From positions 47,502,633 to 47,566,632 of the forward strand of contig CM055106.1 of NCBI GenBank assembly GCA_029204225.1: a DNA stretch of 64,000 nucleotides, given 5' to 3'. Made by a program: the position numbers and the translations under genes. Under the pieces are notes generated by a model. The model had not been told where the DNA came from. It saw nothing but the letters and a program-made list of their open reading frames with translations, and searched no databases. This DNA comes from Diphasiastrum complanatum. Taxonomy: Eukaryota; Streptophyta; Lycopodiopsida; Lycopodiales; Lycopodiaceae. Positions within the stretch are counted from its first letter, which is position 1, and each line of letters starts with the position of its first letter. This document shows, one piece after another, positions 22,310-33,229 of this stretch.

Positions 22310-22640
22310 CATTATGAGAATGCCCTTCCATCTCTTTGAGTGTGATTGTGGAATTAGATTTATTTTCTGTTTTCTAGTTCATGCATTATGGAGTAGAGTG
22401 GAATAGATTTCTTGTTTTGCTTTAGAATAGTTTTCAGCTTTCAAGTAAACTAGATAGACTGAAATTGTGATTTAAATCCTGCATATCCTCATACATTTTA
22501 GTTCTTGATGTTCTTGGAGAGCCCAAGAATCAATAGATGGGTATTTCTTGATCCTTGGCCTTGTGAGCTTGCTAATTTAGTTTATTGTTGTCTTGTTTCC
22601 ATTTTTGTTTGATGCTTTAGATTAATCTGAGTTTCAAAAA
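22310..22640 (+). repeat. Dispersed repeat, inverted relative to 30700-31150
   Basis: The reverse complement of about 30890-31140 aligns here with small gaps. Shared landmarks are GCCCTTCCATC, GTGTG(A/G)TTGTGG, TTCTTGTTTT, and a long stretch TTCTTGATGTTCTTGG...CCCAAGAATCAA...TTTCTTGATCCTTGG. No coding frame is present. The nature of the repeat (LTR, SINE or other) is not resolved. Confidence 0.65.
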
Positions 22641-22747
22641 CGTTTCCAATCCCATTTTTACTGTAAGTAGAAGTAAGAATCTGAAGGCATTCATCCAAGT
22701 TGCATGTCGATTTTTAGATGAATGCCATGGCTTCCACTTTTTAATTG

Positions 22748-22858
22748 TAGCTCAAAAGTATGTCATGTAACATATCATTGAAAAGCCCTTGTTGAGCGCT
22801 TTCCAATGCACCAAACTTTGCTAAATTCGGACTTACCACTAAAAAGTTATGCCATTTT
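22748..22858 (-). repeat. 111-bp dispersed repeat, copy 2
   Basis: Inverted partner of 9079-9189 with 7 mismatches in 111 bp and no gaps by hand alignment. It lies between the repeat ending near 22640 and the truncated gypsy fragment that begins near 22997. Confidence 0.8.
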
Positions 22859-22996
22859 TAGTATGGAATCAAAATGTGGAGTCAAAAAGTTATGTTATGT
22901 AGATTTCAAATTTGAGTGTTTTAATTGGTCCATGTGTAAGAAACGTTTGAGAAAAAATATAAAAAGAATCTTCACAAAGGGTCTATTTTGGATTTA

Positions 22997-23655
22997 GAAC
23001 TCCTCTAATGTCGGGTTGCAGCGGTAGTAACGGCTTACCTTGGGGACTGCTTCATACACCAAAGGTATGGTGTGTTGGACTACTATTGGCGGAATGCCCT
23101 TTAGATCACTATAGCTCCAGGCAAAACAGTCTTTATATCCCACCAACAACGACCGTAGTCTCTTGAACTGCGTGGATGTTAACTGCTCTCCCACATGCAT
23201 TATATATTCTTCTTCTCCTGGTTCTGCAAGATTCATCGGTTGTGTTCACGCAGGTCCCTCGAAGACTTGTTCCGCTGGTGCCTGAGTTTGATCAGGTTCT
23301 TGTTGGGCTTGCGGCATCATGATTACCACGTCGTCCAATGTATAATTCTTGAAAGTATCAAGCATCTCATGAACTGGAGCTCATCGAGATTCCTCTTTTA
23401 GCATATTGATCTTGGCCCGACTGGTCATTTTTTTATTTTCTGTCACCTGTATCTGAGTCCAACTTGATTGACTTCAAGGAATCCAACACCTTCTTAGAGC
23501 CCTTTTTTGTCATTTTGATGGGTTCATCTTTGTTGTCTTTCTTTGGGACTGCTGTGACATTCACCTCATGGTTGCGAATATCAACGTCCACTGTAGCTAT
23601 TGCCTCTTCGGGTAGGTCACTCCATTGGATGACCTGGTTGTAGCATTGCTTCAAC
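22997..23655 (-). pseudogene. pol: Ty3/gypsy fragment upstream of RT (gypsy-3)
   Basis: The minus frame contains QFKRLRSLLVGYKDCFAWSY, SDLKGIPPIVVQHTIPL and a Y-R-C-N-P segment. These match the stretch just before gypsy RT motif 1 (FAWxYxDMxGIxPxxxxHxIxLxxxAxPVxQKxRRxNP) in Tat/Athila-like elements. Upstream (23654-23433) is an acidic/basic linker with no clear domain. The fragment stops at about 22997, before the RT catalytic core. Confidence 0.72.
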
Positions 23656-23889
23656 TGAGGCCCAAAAGCAAAAAAAAAGAGTCCAAGTACACATAAAGGG
23701 CCAATATAGTTACAAGTGTATGGAAAAAGGGCTAAAAATATTAATAGGGAGAAGAAAGGTGTGGGAAAAAAATGCTGGAATATTTTAGATTAGTGAAATT
23801 GATTATGTAAGAAACTTGTTCTTGGCATACTAGCTCCAAAATCCAGAAACCAAGACTTATCCAATCGTGCTTTTCAATCTTTGACCGTA

Positions 23890-24713
23890 AATGCGATGTC
23901 AGGAGGTGTTGTGACTGCATTCAGGTGTTTTTTTTTTTGCTTACTGGCATTCTTCGCTTTGAAAACCCTACAATTCTAGATCTCATGATTAGTGCACTTG
24001 CAATATTTACAGAACATCTTCTTCTTCGACTTTGGATTTGATAATTGTTCTTGACTTTGAGGCAGTTTCTGAATATATGATGCAGACTACTTAGAGCCTT
24101 TTTGCTTCTGTCATTTTGAGCCTTTGTTGACATATAGAGCATGAGATGATGAAGTTGATGAAGCACCTTAACCTCTTTGATTATCTTCTTGCAACAACAT
24201 AATGATAACTCTAGTAAGAGTTAACCCTGGGTGTGTCGATATGATCGTCATCTAGTTCTCATATATAGAGGGCAAGCTTGAAAGCAATGTCCTGATTGCA
24301 TCTTGATCATCTACGACTGATCCGACAATAGCCATCTATTGCAAGAGATTCTTAAATTGGTCAACGTGATTATGAAATGAATAACCATTAGACATCTTGA
24401 AGATTTTATTCGTAGATATAACTTACAAGTTATGTCCTTCGCATCATATAGTGAGCTCAGGATGTTGCATACTTCTTTCAAAGTTTGATTTTCAAATATG
24501 TGGCCAATCTGAGTGTCTAATATATTGAGAATAATAAGCGTAAAGGCTTTACCATCCTTCGACTTCCATTTTGAGTCTTATGAGTCATCTACACATGTGA
24601 CAACATCCCACAACTCATTGGTGATTAGCAAGGCTGTCACCTTAAATTGTCACAAGTAGTAATTGGATCCATTTAGCTTGTTTGCGATACGGCTGGCTTT
24701 ACTTTGAGAATCC
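23890..24713 (-). pseudogene. gag: Ty1/copia gag relic (copia-2)
   Basis: The minus strand starts with ATG at 24713 (MDSQSKASRIANKLNGSNYY) and shows UBN2-type gag landmarks: the LNGSNYY...F/W opening, ITNELWDVVT, and TLKEVCNILSSLYDAKDIT, parallel to the AWxxLxxxYxxKS region. It ends with a zinc knuckle CKYCKCTNHEIRNC (CX2CX4HX4C) near 24015-23974. In-frame stops appear from the 22nd codon onward. The primer site and LTR to the right are in the correct place and orientation for the same element. Nothing of pol survives in this stretch. Confidence 0.78.
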
Positions 24714-24947
24714 ATCTGGAACTTTAGTTTGTTGATATATCGATGACATTAAGAGAGAGATACCATGCTGCACTACAATTGGAAATCAACTATCTGATCT
24801 TGAAATTTGATACCACAGATTGACGAATATAATGTCGATTTGATGTCACGAAAGATATCAAGTATTAGAGGTCCGATATGACAGATTGCTCTGATATTAT
24901 GAAGGTACACTCTAATATTATATATTAGAGCTCTGATACCAAGCTTA

Positions 24948-24961
24948 CAGCTCTGATACCA
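24948..24961 (-). promoter_or_regulatory. Primer-binding site of copia-2 (initiator tRNA-Met type)
   Basis: The minus strand reads TGGTATCAGAGCTG directly next to the LTR end. A second near-copy, TGGTATCAGAGC, lies about 20 bases further in (24930-24941), so the site appears duplicated. Confidence 0.85.
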
Positions 24962-25763
24962 TGTTGGAAAGAGGTGTGATGCAATAACGACAAGTCAAAG
25001 ATAGTAAACGACTTATCGGGCACAGTGGAATGAAACCTGCTTTCCTAATGCATGACTACACCTACCAATATTGAACAAAACATAATGACATAAGTCACAT
25101 TCAATATTATAGTAAGTAGCTTTGAAATTTTCAGTACTACAATGATTACGTAGCCACACAATGTATTGAATTATCAAACAAAAGCAGTATGAGATTATCA
25201 GTTACAAAACCAACCACAGAGGTGCATACATTGTGACATGATACTGAACGCAATAAAGGATAGATTGATTCAACATGAAACAGATGATGATGAGCACAAG
25301 ACAATTGCAGATAGAAATCGCATGCTCGAAGCTATCTGTGAGCAACTGATATCTATGTCTGAATTTCACTTCTGCTAATAAATAGTAAGTGCTAATAGCA
25401 AAACTCTGAATGAACTCTAAAGAATCGAGCTAGAATGCTCAAGAGTGTTCAAGTTTGAAAGCTTGAGAGTGCTGCTACTTGATTCAATTGAATTACTTGA
25501 ATTAAAGTGATAGACGTATGAACAACTATTTATACTAAGCAAATGCAGCAATGTCCAGTAGTAGGACAACTAATTAGGTCATAGATCATAATGGCCAGTG
25601 GGCCATAGTGAGCTGGAATCCAGTTAGTACTCCATGGAAATTGAGCAATTCTCAAGTATTTTTGCAGACAATGTAGAAACATGCATAAAACTGCAGAGTT
25701 GGATAAACGATAGTGGATGAAGATTAAAAATGACTAGTCGATGATCAGGAGAATAATCCAACA
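24962..25763 (-). repeat. 5' LTR of copia-2
   Basis: An 802-bp LTR with matched terminal inverted hexamers: TGTTGG at one end and CCAACA at the other (TG...CA rule). It lies directly upstream of the primer site and gag on minus. A TATA box on its own strand, AGTATAAATAG, lies near 25528-25540. No 3' LTR partner was found in the window, so the target duplication cannot be tested. Confidence 0.82.
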
Positions 25764-25860
25764 CAAGAGAACACTTAGGAGGTGTTATTCACAAAAGAGA
25801 TAAAGTATTACATATATATACAATCTCTCTTTTAGGGGGGGTACCATTTCATGGCAATAT

Positions 25861-26929
25861 TGAAGAAACAAAATGTTTCTATTGCCAAAGCCTTACTAGC
25901 TTTCCACCCTGATTTTGACAGAAAAGACACACAAAACAAAAATGTTCGTAAACAATTTCGCGACACACGACATGAAATAATTTTGCAACACAAAATCATT
26001 CATGCTCCACAAAGGACCAAGAAGATCAGCCAAGTACCATGGGGTACAAGTATTTGATCAGATATCATGACATCAGCATAAGTACTCTAGCATGTGGCTA
26101 ATCTGCCACTCTTGTAATCCGTGATTAGTTGTAGGTGTTTAATCTTTCTGATCTGGAAGTTACACGACGCGACACGAAAAAGTTCGCAAACTATATACTT
26201 TCTGCTTGATGCATAATACTGTAAGATGAAAATATACATAATACATGTCCGCCTGTGAGCGAGACAATTTTGTAAGAGGATCAGCAGATCCAAAATTCCG
26301 CTAGTAAGCGAGACACTATTCGTGAGAGAATTGTATTTCTCTCCGACCAATGCATTGTGTGGATCTGTCGCACAATGCTTGAAATTAGAAGATCAATAGA
26401 TAATATTGTAGTTGTTATGCGCATATTATTCTAAATTATTGTATGATCTCGAACGAAGATTTGTCTGCTATTATTCGTGTATCTGATTCACTTGTTTATT
26501 CAATTCTACACATTGGTTCGATTTTGTTGAATGCTATAATAATCTATAACGTAGATCAGCAGTGTCTGTCTACATTCTGGAGGATTGTAGGAATGATATA
26601 GCCGGCAGTGATCAGCAATCATGTCTGAATTCCACATGAGCTGATTTTATTCAAAAATGTTTTCGCTTCATGTTTCATTTCGTTTCGCTTCGCGATCACT
26701 TGGCTTTAAGCTTAAATCAGTTTCAGAGCTCATTTAAGTTTCATTTCGCTTTGCTTCATTTCGTTTCGTTTTGTTTCGTTGCAGAGCTTGACTGGATCGC
26801 AAATTCTTCTCGAGCAAAAATTATTCATGATCAGAACAGCTTTGCAAAATGTTCACGAATCATTGAGAGACTACTACCAGTTTGTTACCAGAATTTTACT
26901 GGAATTTTAAATTTGCACATTTTCCATCA
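25861..26929 (+). repeat. LTR of the RH-LTR-pol family, plus-strand copy
   Basis: The start TGAAGAAACAAAATGTTTCT matches the LTR starts at 53876 and 50788 (own strands), and the end ...TTCCATCA is followed by a perfect initiator tRNA-Met primer site. Central landmarks shared with the other copies are GTGGCTAAT(C/T)TGCCACTCTTGTAAT, TTAGTTGTAG and the GGCGGACTT-like and GCGTGAGAGAA-like segments. Length is about 1069 bp. A G-rich polypurine-like run (TTTTAGGGGGGG, about 25831-25841) lies just outside its start. Confidence 0.78.
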
Positions 26930-26930
26930 T

Positions 26931-26943
26931 TGGTATCAGAGCC
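26931..26943 (+). promoter_or_regulatory. Primer-binding site (initiator tRNA-Met)
   Basis: TGGTATCAGAGCC sits one base after the LTR end, the canonical copia primer site. It identifies 25861-26929 as a 5' LTR with its interior to the right. Confidence 0.88.
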
Positions 26944-28980
26944 ACCTTGTCATAGTCTGACATAGTCAAAAAGCTATCAGGTTCAGGAGGCTAAGCATTC
27001 AAACAAAGAAGCATTAACAAGTGAGAACACAAACTCAAGAGCAATGGCTTCAATAAGCAGCATACAATCCAAGATTTGTACAATCCTAGATTCATCAGGA
27101 TCTAGCTTCCTAGCTGATACTAAGACCTCGCTGATACTAAAGGGAGAAGGATTAATGTTGGATTTACTCCTTCTACTCTCTTGAATCCCATTTTTAATCT
27201 GCCTCCACTCTTGCTGCATATTTACTAACGTTGTCACGCAGCTTGCATATTTACACGCAAATTCGCACAGACGAATAAAAGACGAAAGAATCGCGAATAT
27301 TGTGTTTTTACACAGGTTATGGTGATAGGCGAAAAGGGGACACTATCCTACAGAATGCCAAAGGTGCCCTAAAAGCTAAGGCACCCTATAAATCTTATCC
27401 TAAGGCCATTCGTAAGAGTGACCCAGAGCTGATGGAGATTGCACGGTTGGGTGTGATCAGAGGGCAAACACAAGATGAGTGTTTTTCTAGCGATCTATTG
27501 GAGGGGCACTAATGGCGAGGACTTCATGGTGTGCTCATTTGGGAGCACAAGTTGGCATTACAACATGGGGCCAATCATTGGCATTGGCATCGATGGAAAG
27601 ACATCTACCATCACGGACATGAATAAGCTATCTTTAGTTTTTATGCGTATGGCTGTATTTGCAGGAGTCTCGGCTTGGTATAGGTGTCACCCATGAGTGG
27701 CGAGTCATGGATGAGCTTGCGTTGGCATGGTGTCGGGTGGCACATGGCCAGGGAAAGTGAGACACTGCTAGGAGTCAAGAGGAGGAGGTGATGTTTTGGC
27801 GATCGGCTTGGATAACAGGATGGTGAACTAGGGACGGGTCAAGCCTACTTGGAGATAGGTGGCATGGAATGTACCCAGTGTAGTAAATATCATGAGGGCA
27901 TGGAGTGCATTACGGGGTGATGTGGATCCAGCATGCCCATGGTTATGAACCAGTAGGGATGGAGATAGTTGCTTAGGGAGTGAAATCTGATACTTTGGCG
28001 AGTGATCAGGTGAGCTGCATGGTTATATACACGGTAGTCTCCAGGTTGGCGTCAGATGTTGTTGGTGAGATAGGCTCCTTGGTGGGAGGTCTATGTATTG
28101 GTCAAATCAGAGTTGGCAGCGTCAAGCATAGAAAGTTGAGCATGGGATGTAGGACATGTAGATCATCATCAGTATCTTTGAAGGATGGGCGAGCTACTCA
28201 GGTATAGCCTTTGGTGAGGTTTGCATACATTCATTCATTGAGTCCTTGGTAGACTCTTGTGCTTGGAGCATCTTGGTGACAAGTATTGGCTATGGTCGGG
28301 GACCTAATTTGGTGACCATTGGTGTAGCAGCGGATCTACAGGTGACAAGTGTTGGTACGATAGGATACCACAATTTGTGCAAGTCTGGTCATGTATTTGA
28401 CATATTTGTATTGGTTTGCATAGATGTGTGCCTGCATGTTACCTTGTCACACGAGTCTAGATCTGAGTCGGAGTCATACGTGGTTGTGCATTTGTAACAT
28501 TTGAAGCAAAGCCATTTTATGCTCATTGACTTGTCATTATGTCTACTAATTGTCTATCTGGTGAGGGTATAATCTTCTGGTGGTAGTAAGATTTCCTCAA
28601 GTTGAGCCTCAGTCGCTCATTTATGTCAGCTTTACAGGTTGTGCTTGTAAGTGTCTGATAGGATATCAGCCTAGCTAGATTGAGGATGTAAGTCTCATGG
28701 TGGCAGTGGGATTTCCTCAGTTTGAGTCATGTCACTCATGTGGTCCACTTGTGGTCAAGTTGGATTGGGGACAAGTCAGTTGGTCGAGAGTGTGGTAGAC
28801 TCTCTATATGAGCATTGTCTTTGCATATGATACTCTTTGTGTCAAACTTGGTGGTTTGATGGTGTGCTTGAGTGTGAGTCAAGTACAAGGTAGCAGGGAT
28901 ATGCATAACATCTTTTGGACACTCTAGATGCTGCTACAATATATTTTTTTACTCCTACTGCATTTGAGCTTAAGGGAGAG
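26944..28980 (+). other. Element interior or unassigned sequence
   Basis: After the primer site comes a short ATG frame at 27043 (MASISSIQSKICT...) that could be a decayed gag start, but no gag core follows. From about 27300 to 28980 there are only short frames (for example 27300-27512 and 27475-27696) that I do not recognise, and the sequence is GT-rich. The last bases, CTTAAGGGAGAG at 28969-28980, form a polypurine tract for the LTR that starts at 28981. This suggests a large non-coding (LARD-like) retroelement interior. Confidence 0.4.
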
Positions 28981-29440
28981 TGTTAAGAATCAGATTTGAT
29001 CTGATATGTTTTTACTGTAAGCTCAAAATGCAGTATTGTAATTAACTGTACATATCTTGAGTTAATTAGGATTTACAATTTTTAGTTGTTATCGGGACGT
29101 GATCCACTATCAACATATCGATCAGGCACTGATCCCGTAGATGGCTACTTGGGTTAGCCGAGTAGCCACACATAGGAAAAATTAGCCTATATAGAATTTT
29201 ATACAATATATGCTATACTCGAGGGCATGTCTTGAGCTTGTCGGTCGAATTTGGCCGTACTGGGCCCAGGTGGTAGGCCAATTTTAGGACACCTGTCTTT
29301 TTCATGCAGGTTGTGGATTTTCTATATGTACAGTTTCCTTTGTAATATACAAAGCTTTTGTTGTGCCATCTTTGAGAGCTTGTGAGGAGTGTTTATGGTG
29401 ATTGATTGATGTGATCTACATATTGCACTAGATCCTAACA
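28981..29440 (+). repeat. LTR of an unassigned family, plus copy
   Basis: It starts TGTTAAGAATCAGATTTGATC right after a polypurine tract and ends near ...GATCCTAACA. An inverted copy lies at 38247-38657, sharing GACAGGTGTCC/GGACACCTGTC, TCGAGGGCATGTC, GGCTAATTTTTCC and GAGGAGTGT...GATTGATTGATG. The sequence following the end (GGATTTTAACGTGATGGCATC) resembles that beyond the other copy, so the true LTR end may be some 10 bp further, with TGGCATC as a decayed primer site. Confidence 0.7.
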
Positions 29441-29482
29441 GGATTTTAACGTGATGGCATCGATCAGATATCTATCATTCAT

Positions 29483-29899
29483 CTATTGAATGAATTCTGA
29501 GGAGTCCAGATAGGGGCGGATGAGTTTGGGAACACAACGGTGTGATGGCTTTGGTTTATCATCAGAAAGAATTCCTATGGTAGCCAGGGAGGTGGTGTTT
29601 ACACGCACGCGGTGTGTTGTACCTTGGTATTGGACGTAGAAACTATGTTTATCTTCATCCCACATGGCATAGGCCATGAGGATGAATTCCATGTTAAGGG
29701 CGCAGGTAAAGAGCATTGAGTAAATACCCATTGCTTCGAGGAGAGGTTGGGAAATTTGGAGCCAAGGTGTGATCTAAGATTCTGTAGACAGATCTTAGAT
29801 GTGGATGGAGGTAGGGACTTCGCATTGAACCACTTGGGTGGTGTTAGTTTTGCTGGAAGGGCTAGAGGGCTGGTTATCGAAGTTGGAGAAGGATGCCAT
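29483..29899 (-). pseudogene. Possible plant retroelement N-terminal ORF fragment
   Basis: The minus frame from ATG at 29899 (MASFSNFDNQ...), broken by two stops near 29795 and 29770, continues from 29731 with LNMEFILMAYAMWDEDKHSF and VQYQGTTHRVRVNTTSLATI. The pattern (F-x-A...D, then V-x-x-x-G-x-x-x-x-V, then a small LG/IG block) recalls the 'putative plant transposon protein' domain seen upstream of gypsy gag. That match is by impression only. No neighbours of the same element were found. Confidence 0.3.
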
Positions 29900-30699
29900 G
29901 ATGATAGTGGGTTTGGTTAGGGCTTTGTAGAGGTAAGGTAAGGGTTGGGTATGATGTCTTAATGACTGGGGATGAAAAAGGAGGAAAAAGCTTAGCAAAA
30001 GGAGAAAAAGACTCAAAAAAGTGAAAATGCTGAATTTGACTAAATGGAGGTGGATCAGGTGGAAATGAGAGTGGAGCAGGTGATTATGAGTGCTAAGGAT
30101 AGCTTGTGTGAAGTTTGGTCACAAACGAAGATAGGTGAAAATTCGCTTATAAAATTGGCAAGAGCTTCATTGTGTGGTGTCGAATGACTCGAGTTTCTTG
30201 CTTATATAGAGGAGAATTAGAGTGTGTATTAGGAGAAGTGCACTTTCCACTTTTCAGTTCCATACCAATTTTTGTAGGGACCTATTTCACAATATTCTAA
30301 GATCCTAGAGAAGTCTGCGAGACTTCATAAACTGTTTTGACTACCCTACAACAGTTCTGAAGGTCATGCGAGGGTTCATTTCAACACTTATAGAGAGAAA
30401 ACTCTTGCACAATTTGTTCAATTTTGATGATTTTCGAGATCTGACCACATACATAGGTCAATTTCACTATCCTAATTCTATTGATGCTGTCTGCGAGAGC
30501 TGGTATGGTGATCTTGATGGCATGCGAGAGTTCCTAAGATTCAGATTGCTTGAACTCTCCCAAAGGCTCTTTTTTGTCTTTTTATTCACTGTAACAGGCG
30601 ATCATGTCATGCTTTCCAACATGCTTTCTTAGCTGCCAATGCATGTACATGTTGGAATTAAGCATCACTCCAACTCACCAGAATTCACTCTTGCACTAA
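29900..30699. other. Unassigned sequence
   Basis: No supported gene. A plus frame at 30366-30632 (88 aa) contains recurring 'GCGAG(A/G)' words and has no recognised motif. It was not accepted as a gene. Confidence 0.4.
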
Positions 30700-31150
30700 A
30701 GGCACATGCATAAACGACCACAATCAGTCAATCTTGCATGCCAAAATGTTCAACCATAAAATCAGCATGCAGAATCTGTTGAACAGTGATCAAAATCCTA
30801 CTCAACTGCTGCAAAAACGAATTTGAATCAGATCCTAAACATTAAAACTATTCTACACATACATTAATCCACAAAACTGAAACAAGTAATTAATCTAATA
30901 GCATGTTAACAGTCCAAGGATCAAGAAACACTCATTTCTTGATTCTTGGACAGCCCAAGAACATCAAGAACTGGACTGTAAGAAGATATGCAAGATTTAC
31001 ATCACAAATCCAGCCTATTTAGTTTATCTGAATGCTGATTCCTACATTAATCCACAAGAAAACAAGAAAACTAATCCACTCTACAATCCACAACCACACA
31101 TAAAGGATGGAAGGGCAAGATCATGAATGCATCACTCAAGAAATAAGCAT
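30700..31150 (-). repeat. Dispersed repeat, inverted partner of 22310-22640
   Basis: The best part is 30900-30970, whose reverse complement gives TTCTTGATGTTCTTGGGCTG and CCAAGAATCAAGAAATGAG, then TTTCTTGATCCTTGGAC. Similarity extends to about 31130 through GCCCTTCCATCC. It adjoins the LTR fragment at 31290. Confidence 0.6.
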
Positions 31151-31289
31151 GATCAAGGAGCACAAAGGATGCACCAAAACTCATGGAGGCTCTTCTCATT
31201 TGGACATGGAGTCTTCTCAAAGAGGGAGTCTCTTAAATAAGCAAGAGAGATCCTTAGGTGGCATCCTTGAAGAGTGTGAAAAATCGCAA

Positions 31290-31972
31290 ACCTGTCGCGA
31301 CCACGACTCAACCATCACTCAATGCGTTTTGGATGGAGTTCAGATGCGATCACTGGACACTGTCGGCTAAATCACTCCTACAGCACTCCAGAGTGTAGTC
31401 AGGCACTGCTGATCTACGTTCATAAAATTAATGCAGCATTCAACATAGTTTCAACCAAGGTGCGGAATTAAAAGGAACAAGAAAACTTAGACACACAAAT
31501 AACAGCAAACAAATTTGCATTCGAGATCAGACACGACAAGAAAATTATCTATACTGATCTTTCTCTGATTCTTCAAGCACTGCATGAAAATCCATGCAGT
31601 GCATTGGCGTGGGAGAAATACGATTCTCTCACGAGTGATCATATCGCTTTACTAGTGGACAGTTGGATCTACAGATCCTAGACAAAATTGTCTTCGCATG
31701 CAGGTGGACATCTATTCTGTAATTTCGTCTTAATTGCTTACTAGCATTAGACTACTTCATTACATTGTATGTGTATTCTGGCATCACTTGTCAGGTATCA
31801 TCCAGCAAGTATATAGTTGCTCTATGTAACCTTTTTATTAGAGTGATTAAGCATCTACAACTAATCAGGAAATTACAAGAGTGGCAGATTAGCCACGACC
31901 TAAAGTGTATCTACTGACGTCATGCCATCAGATCAGACATCTGTACTTCTGGGTACTTGCATGATCTCGCTG
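31290..31972 (-). repeat. LTR fragment of the RH-LTR-pol family (copy c)
   Basis: It aligns collinearly with 49890-50530 and 52920-53560: GGATGGAGTTCAGATGCGATC, GGACACTG, CACTCCTACAG, TAGTCAGGCACTGCTGATCTACG, TTGGCGTGGGAGAAATACG, ATCTACAACTAATCAGGAAA, TTAGCCACGACCTAAAGTG and TCTGGGTACTTGCATGATCT. The LTR start (own strand) is missing: similarity stops at about 31972 and a different LTR piece follows. Confidence 0.75.
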
Positions 31973-32095
31973 GCACTCTATAGCATTCAACAAAATCAAA
32001 CCAATCTGTGGAATTGAATAAACAAGTGAATCAAATACACGAATAATAGCAGACAAATATTCATTCGAGATCATACAATCTCAAATGTTTTATGT
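31973..32095 (-). repeat. Second LTR fragment fused to copy c
   Basis: This piece (CTATAGCATTCAACAAAATC through GAGATCATACAAT) matches the reverse complement of about 26440-26560 in the plus-strand LTR, a more distal portion than the one it is joined to. The fusion point at about 31972 therefore brings two non-adjacent parts of related LTRs together. Confidence 0.6.
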
Positions 32096-32188
32096 TTCTC
32101 GGCTGTGACAAGAAAGCTTCAGTTTACAAATGTCTCTCGGGCTATTGTTAATCCCTACCAGAAACCACAGAGACTAATTTATTAAGTA

Positions 32189-32580
32189 ATGGATTTAGTT
32201 TCTTATGAAAATGATTGGATTTTGGATCTTTGGTCTAGAATTGTCACCATTACAGTGTGTGCACTGAAAAATGAAAGAAATTATATGGTTGTGAAAAAGG
32301 ATTCAGTTCATTCGACATTCATCGTTCAGAGGGTTGTTGCATCCAATGATCAACCTAATGTCGACGATGAAGTGGGTGCATCTTTTGCCCACGATAGTAA
32401 GAAAGTGGAGGTGGCCTTGTCAGAGCGACCATCTCCTCTAAAGGATTAATTTGGAGATTTTGCTGATCTCCAAGATGAAGATATTGATGTTGGTAATGTT
32501 GGTGACGATGACCACGATGGTGACGGTCAGGCTCAACCAACTCATAATGATCAAGAAGAAATATTGGATGTATTATTTTG
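32189..32580 (+). CDS. Hypothetical ORF fragment
   Basis: A plus frame of 86 residues (MDLVSYENDWILDLW...) is followed by a stop at 32447 and then the same-frame acidic stretch DLQDEDIDVGNVGDDDHDGD. Tail acidity is the only feature. No family was recognised and it may not be a gene. Confidence 0.2.
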
Positions 32581-32784
32581 ATTGAGAATACAAAAATTAC
32601 TATTTTGTATCACTTATGAGATGTTTGAAATGTCAATTGTCTGTATGTTGAGTGTATTTATTGTATGATGAAAGTTATTTGTTTTCTCAATTCTATTATG
32701 AGAGAAAATATATATATCTATATATAATTCATAAGCATTATATTTTAATGTTATTTTTTGTATTATATTCTATTTACCTAGCAA

Positions 32785-33060
32785 GAATGATTATGAGGGT
32801 TAAAGCATTCAATGATTACTTCTCAAGGAAGTTGGTAAGTGTACTTCATCAAATGAGGCTTGGGAAGCTTTGAAGAAGCTTTATGAGTCTAAGTCTACAT
32901 CAAGGGTTCTAACTCTTAGGAGACAAATCTTTTCAAGTACACAAAAGAAGGATGAAAGTGTTCATGCTATGGTTTTGAGGGTTAAAGCATTCAATGATGA
33001 GTTAGCATGTATTGATGAAATCATTAAGGAAGTAGAACTTGTCAAGTTGTTCATAATTGT
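32785..33060 (+). pseudogene. gag: Copia gag fragment of the A/B family with partial duplication
   Basis: The plus strand reads KKLYESKSTSRVLTLRRQIF, identical in style to elements A and B, then VLRVKAFNDELACIDEIIKE. The start of the fragment repeats a piece that normally lies further on: RVKAFND occurs at 32791-32813 and again at 32973-32997. An internal segment has thus been copied in front of CTSSNEAWEALKK. Both ends are truncated. Confidence 0.72.
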
Positions 33061-33229
33061 GAAGTTTTGGCACGTGTGAACTTCTCAACACACCTTTGAT
33101 GGATCTTATGAGGTGTTGTGTTTGCACATGAATGATAAACAACAAATTAGCATGACAATTCAAGACAAGAGTACAATAGCATATCATAGGTTTGAAAAAC
33201 TAAGTATTCACTATGAGATATAATGTCCA

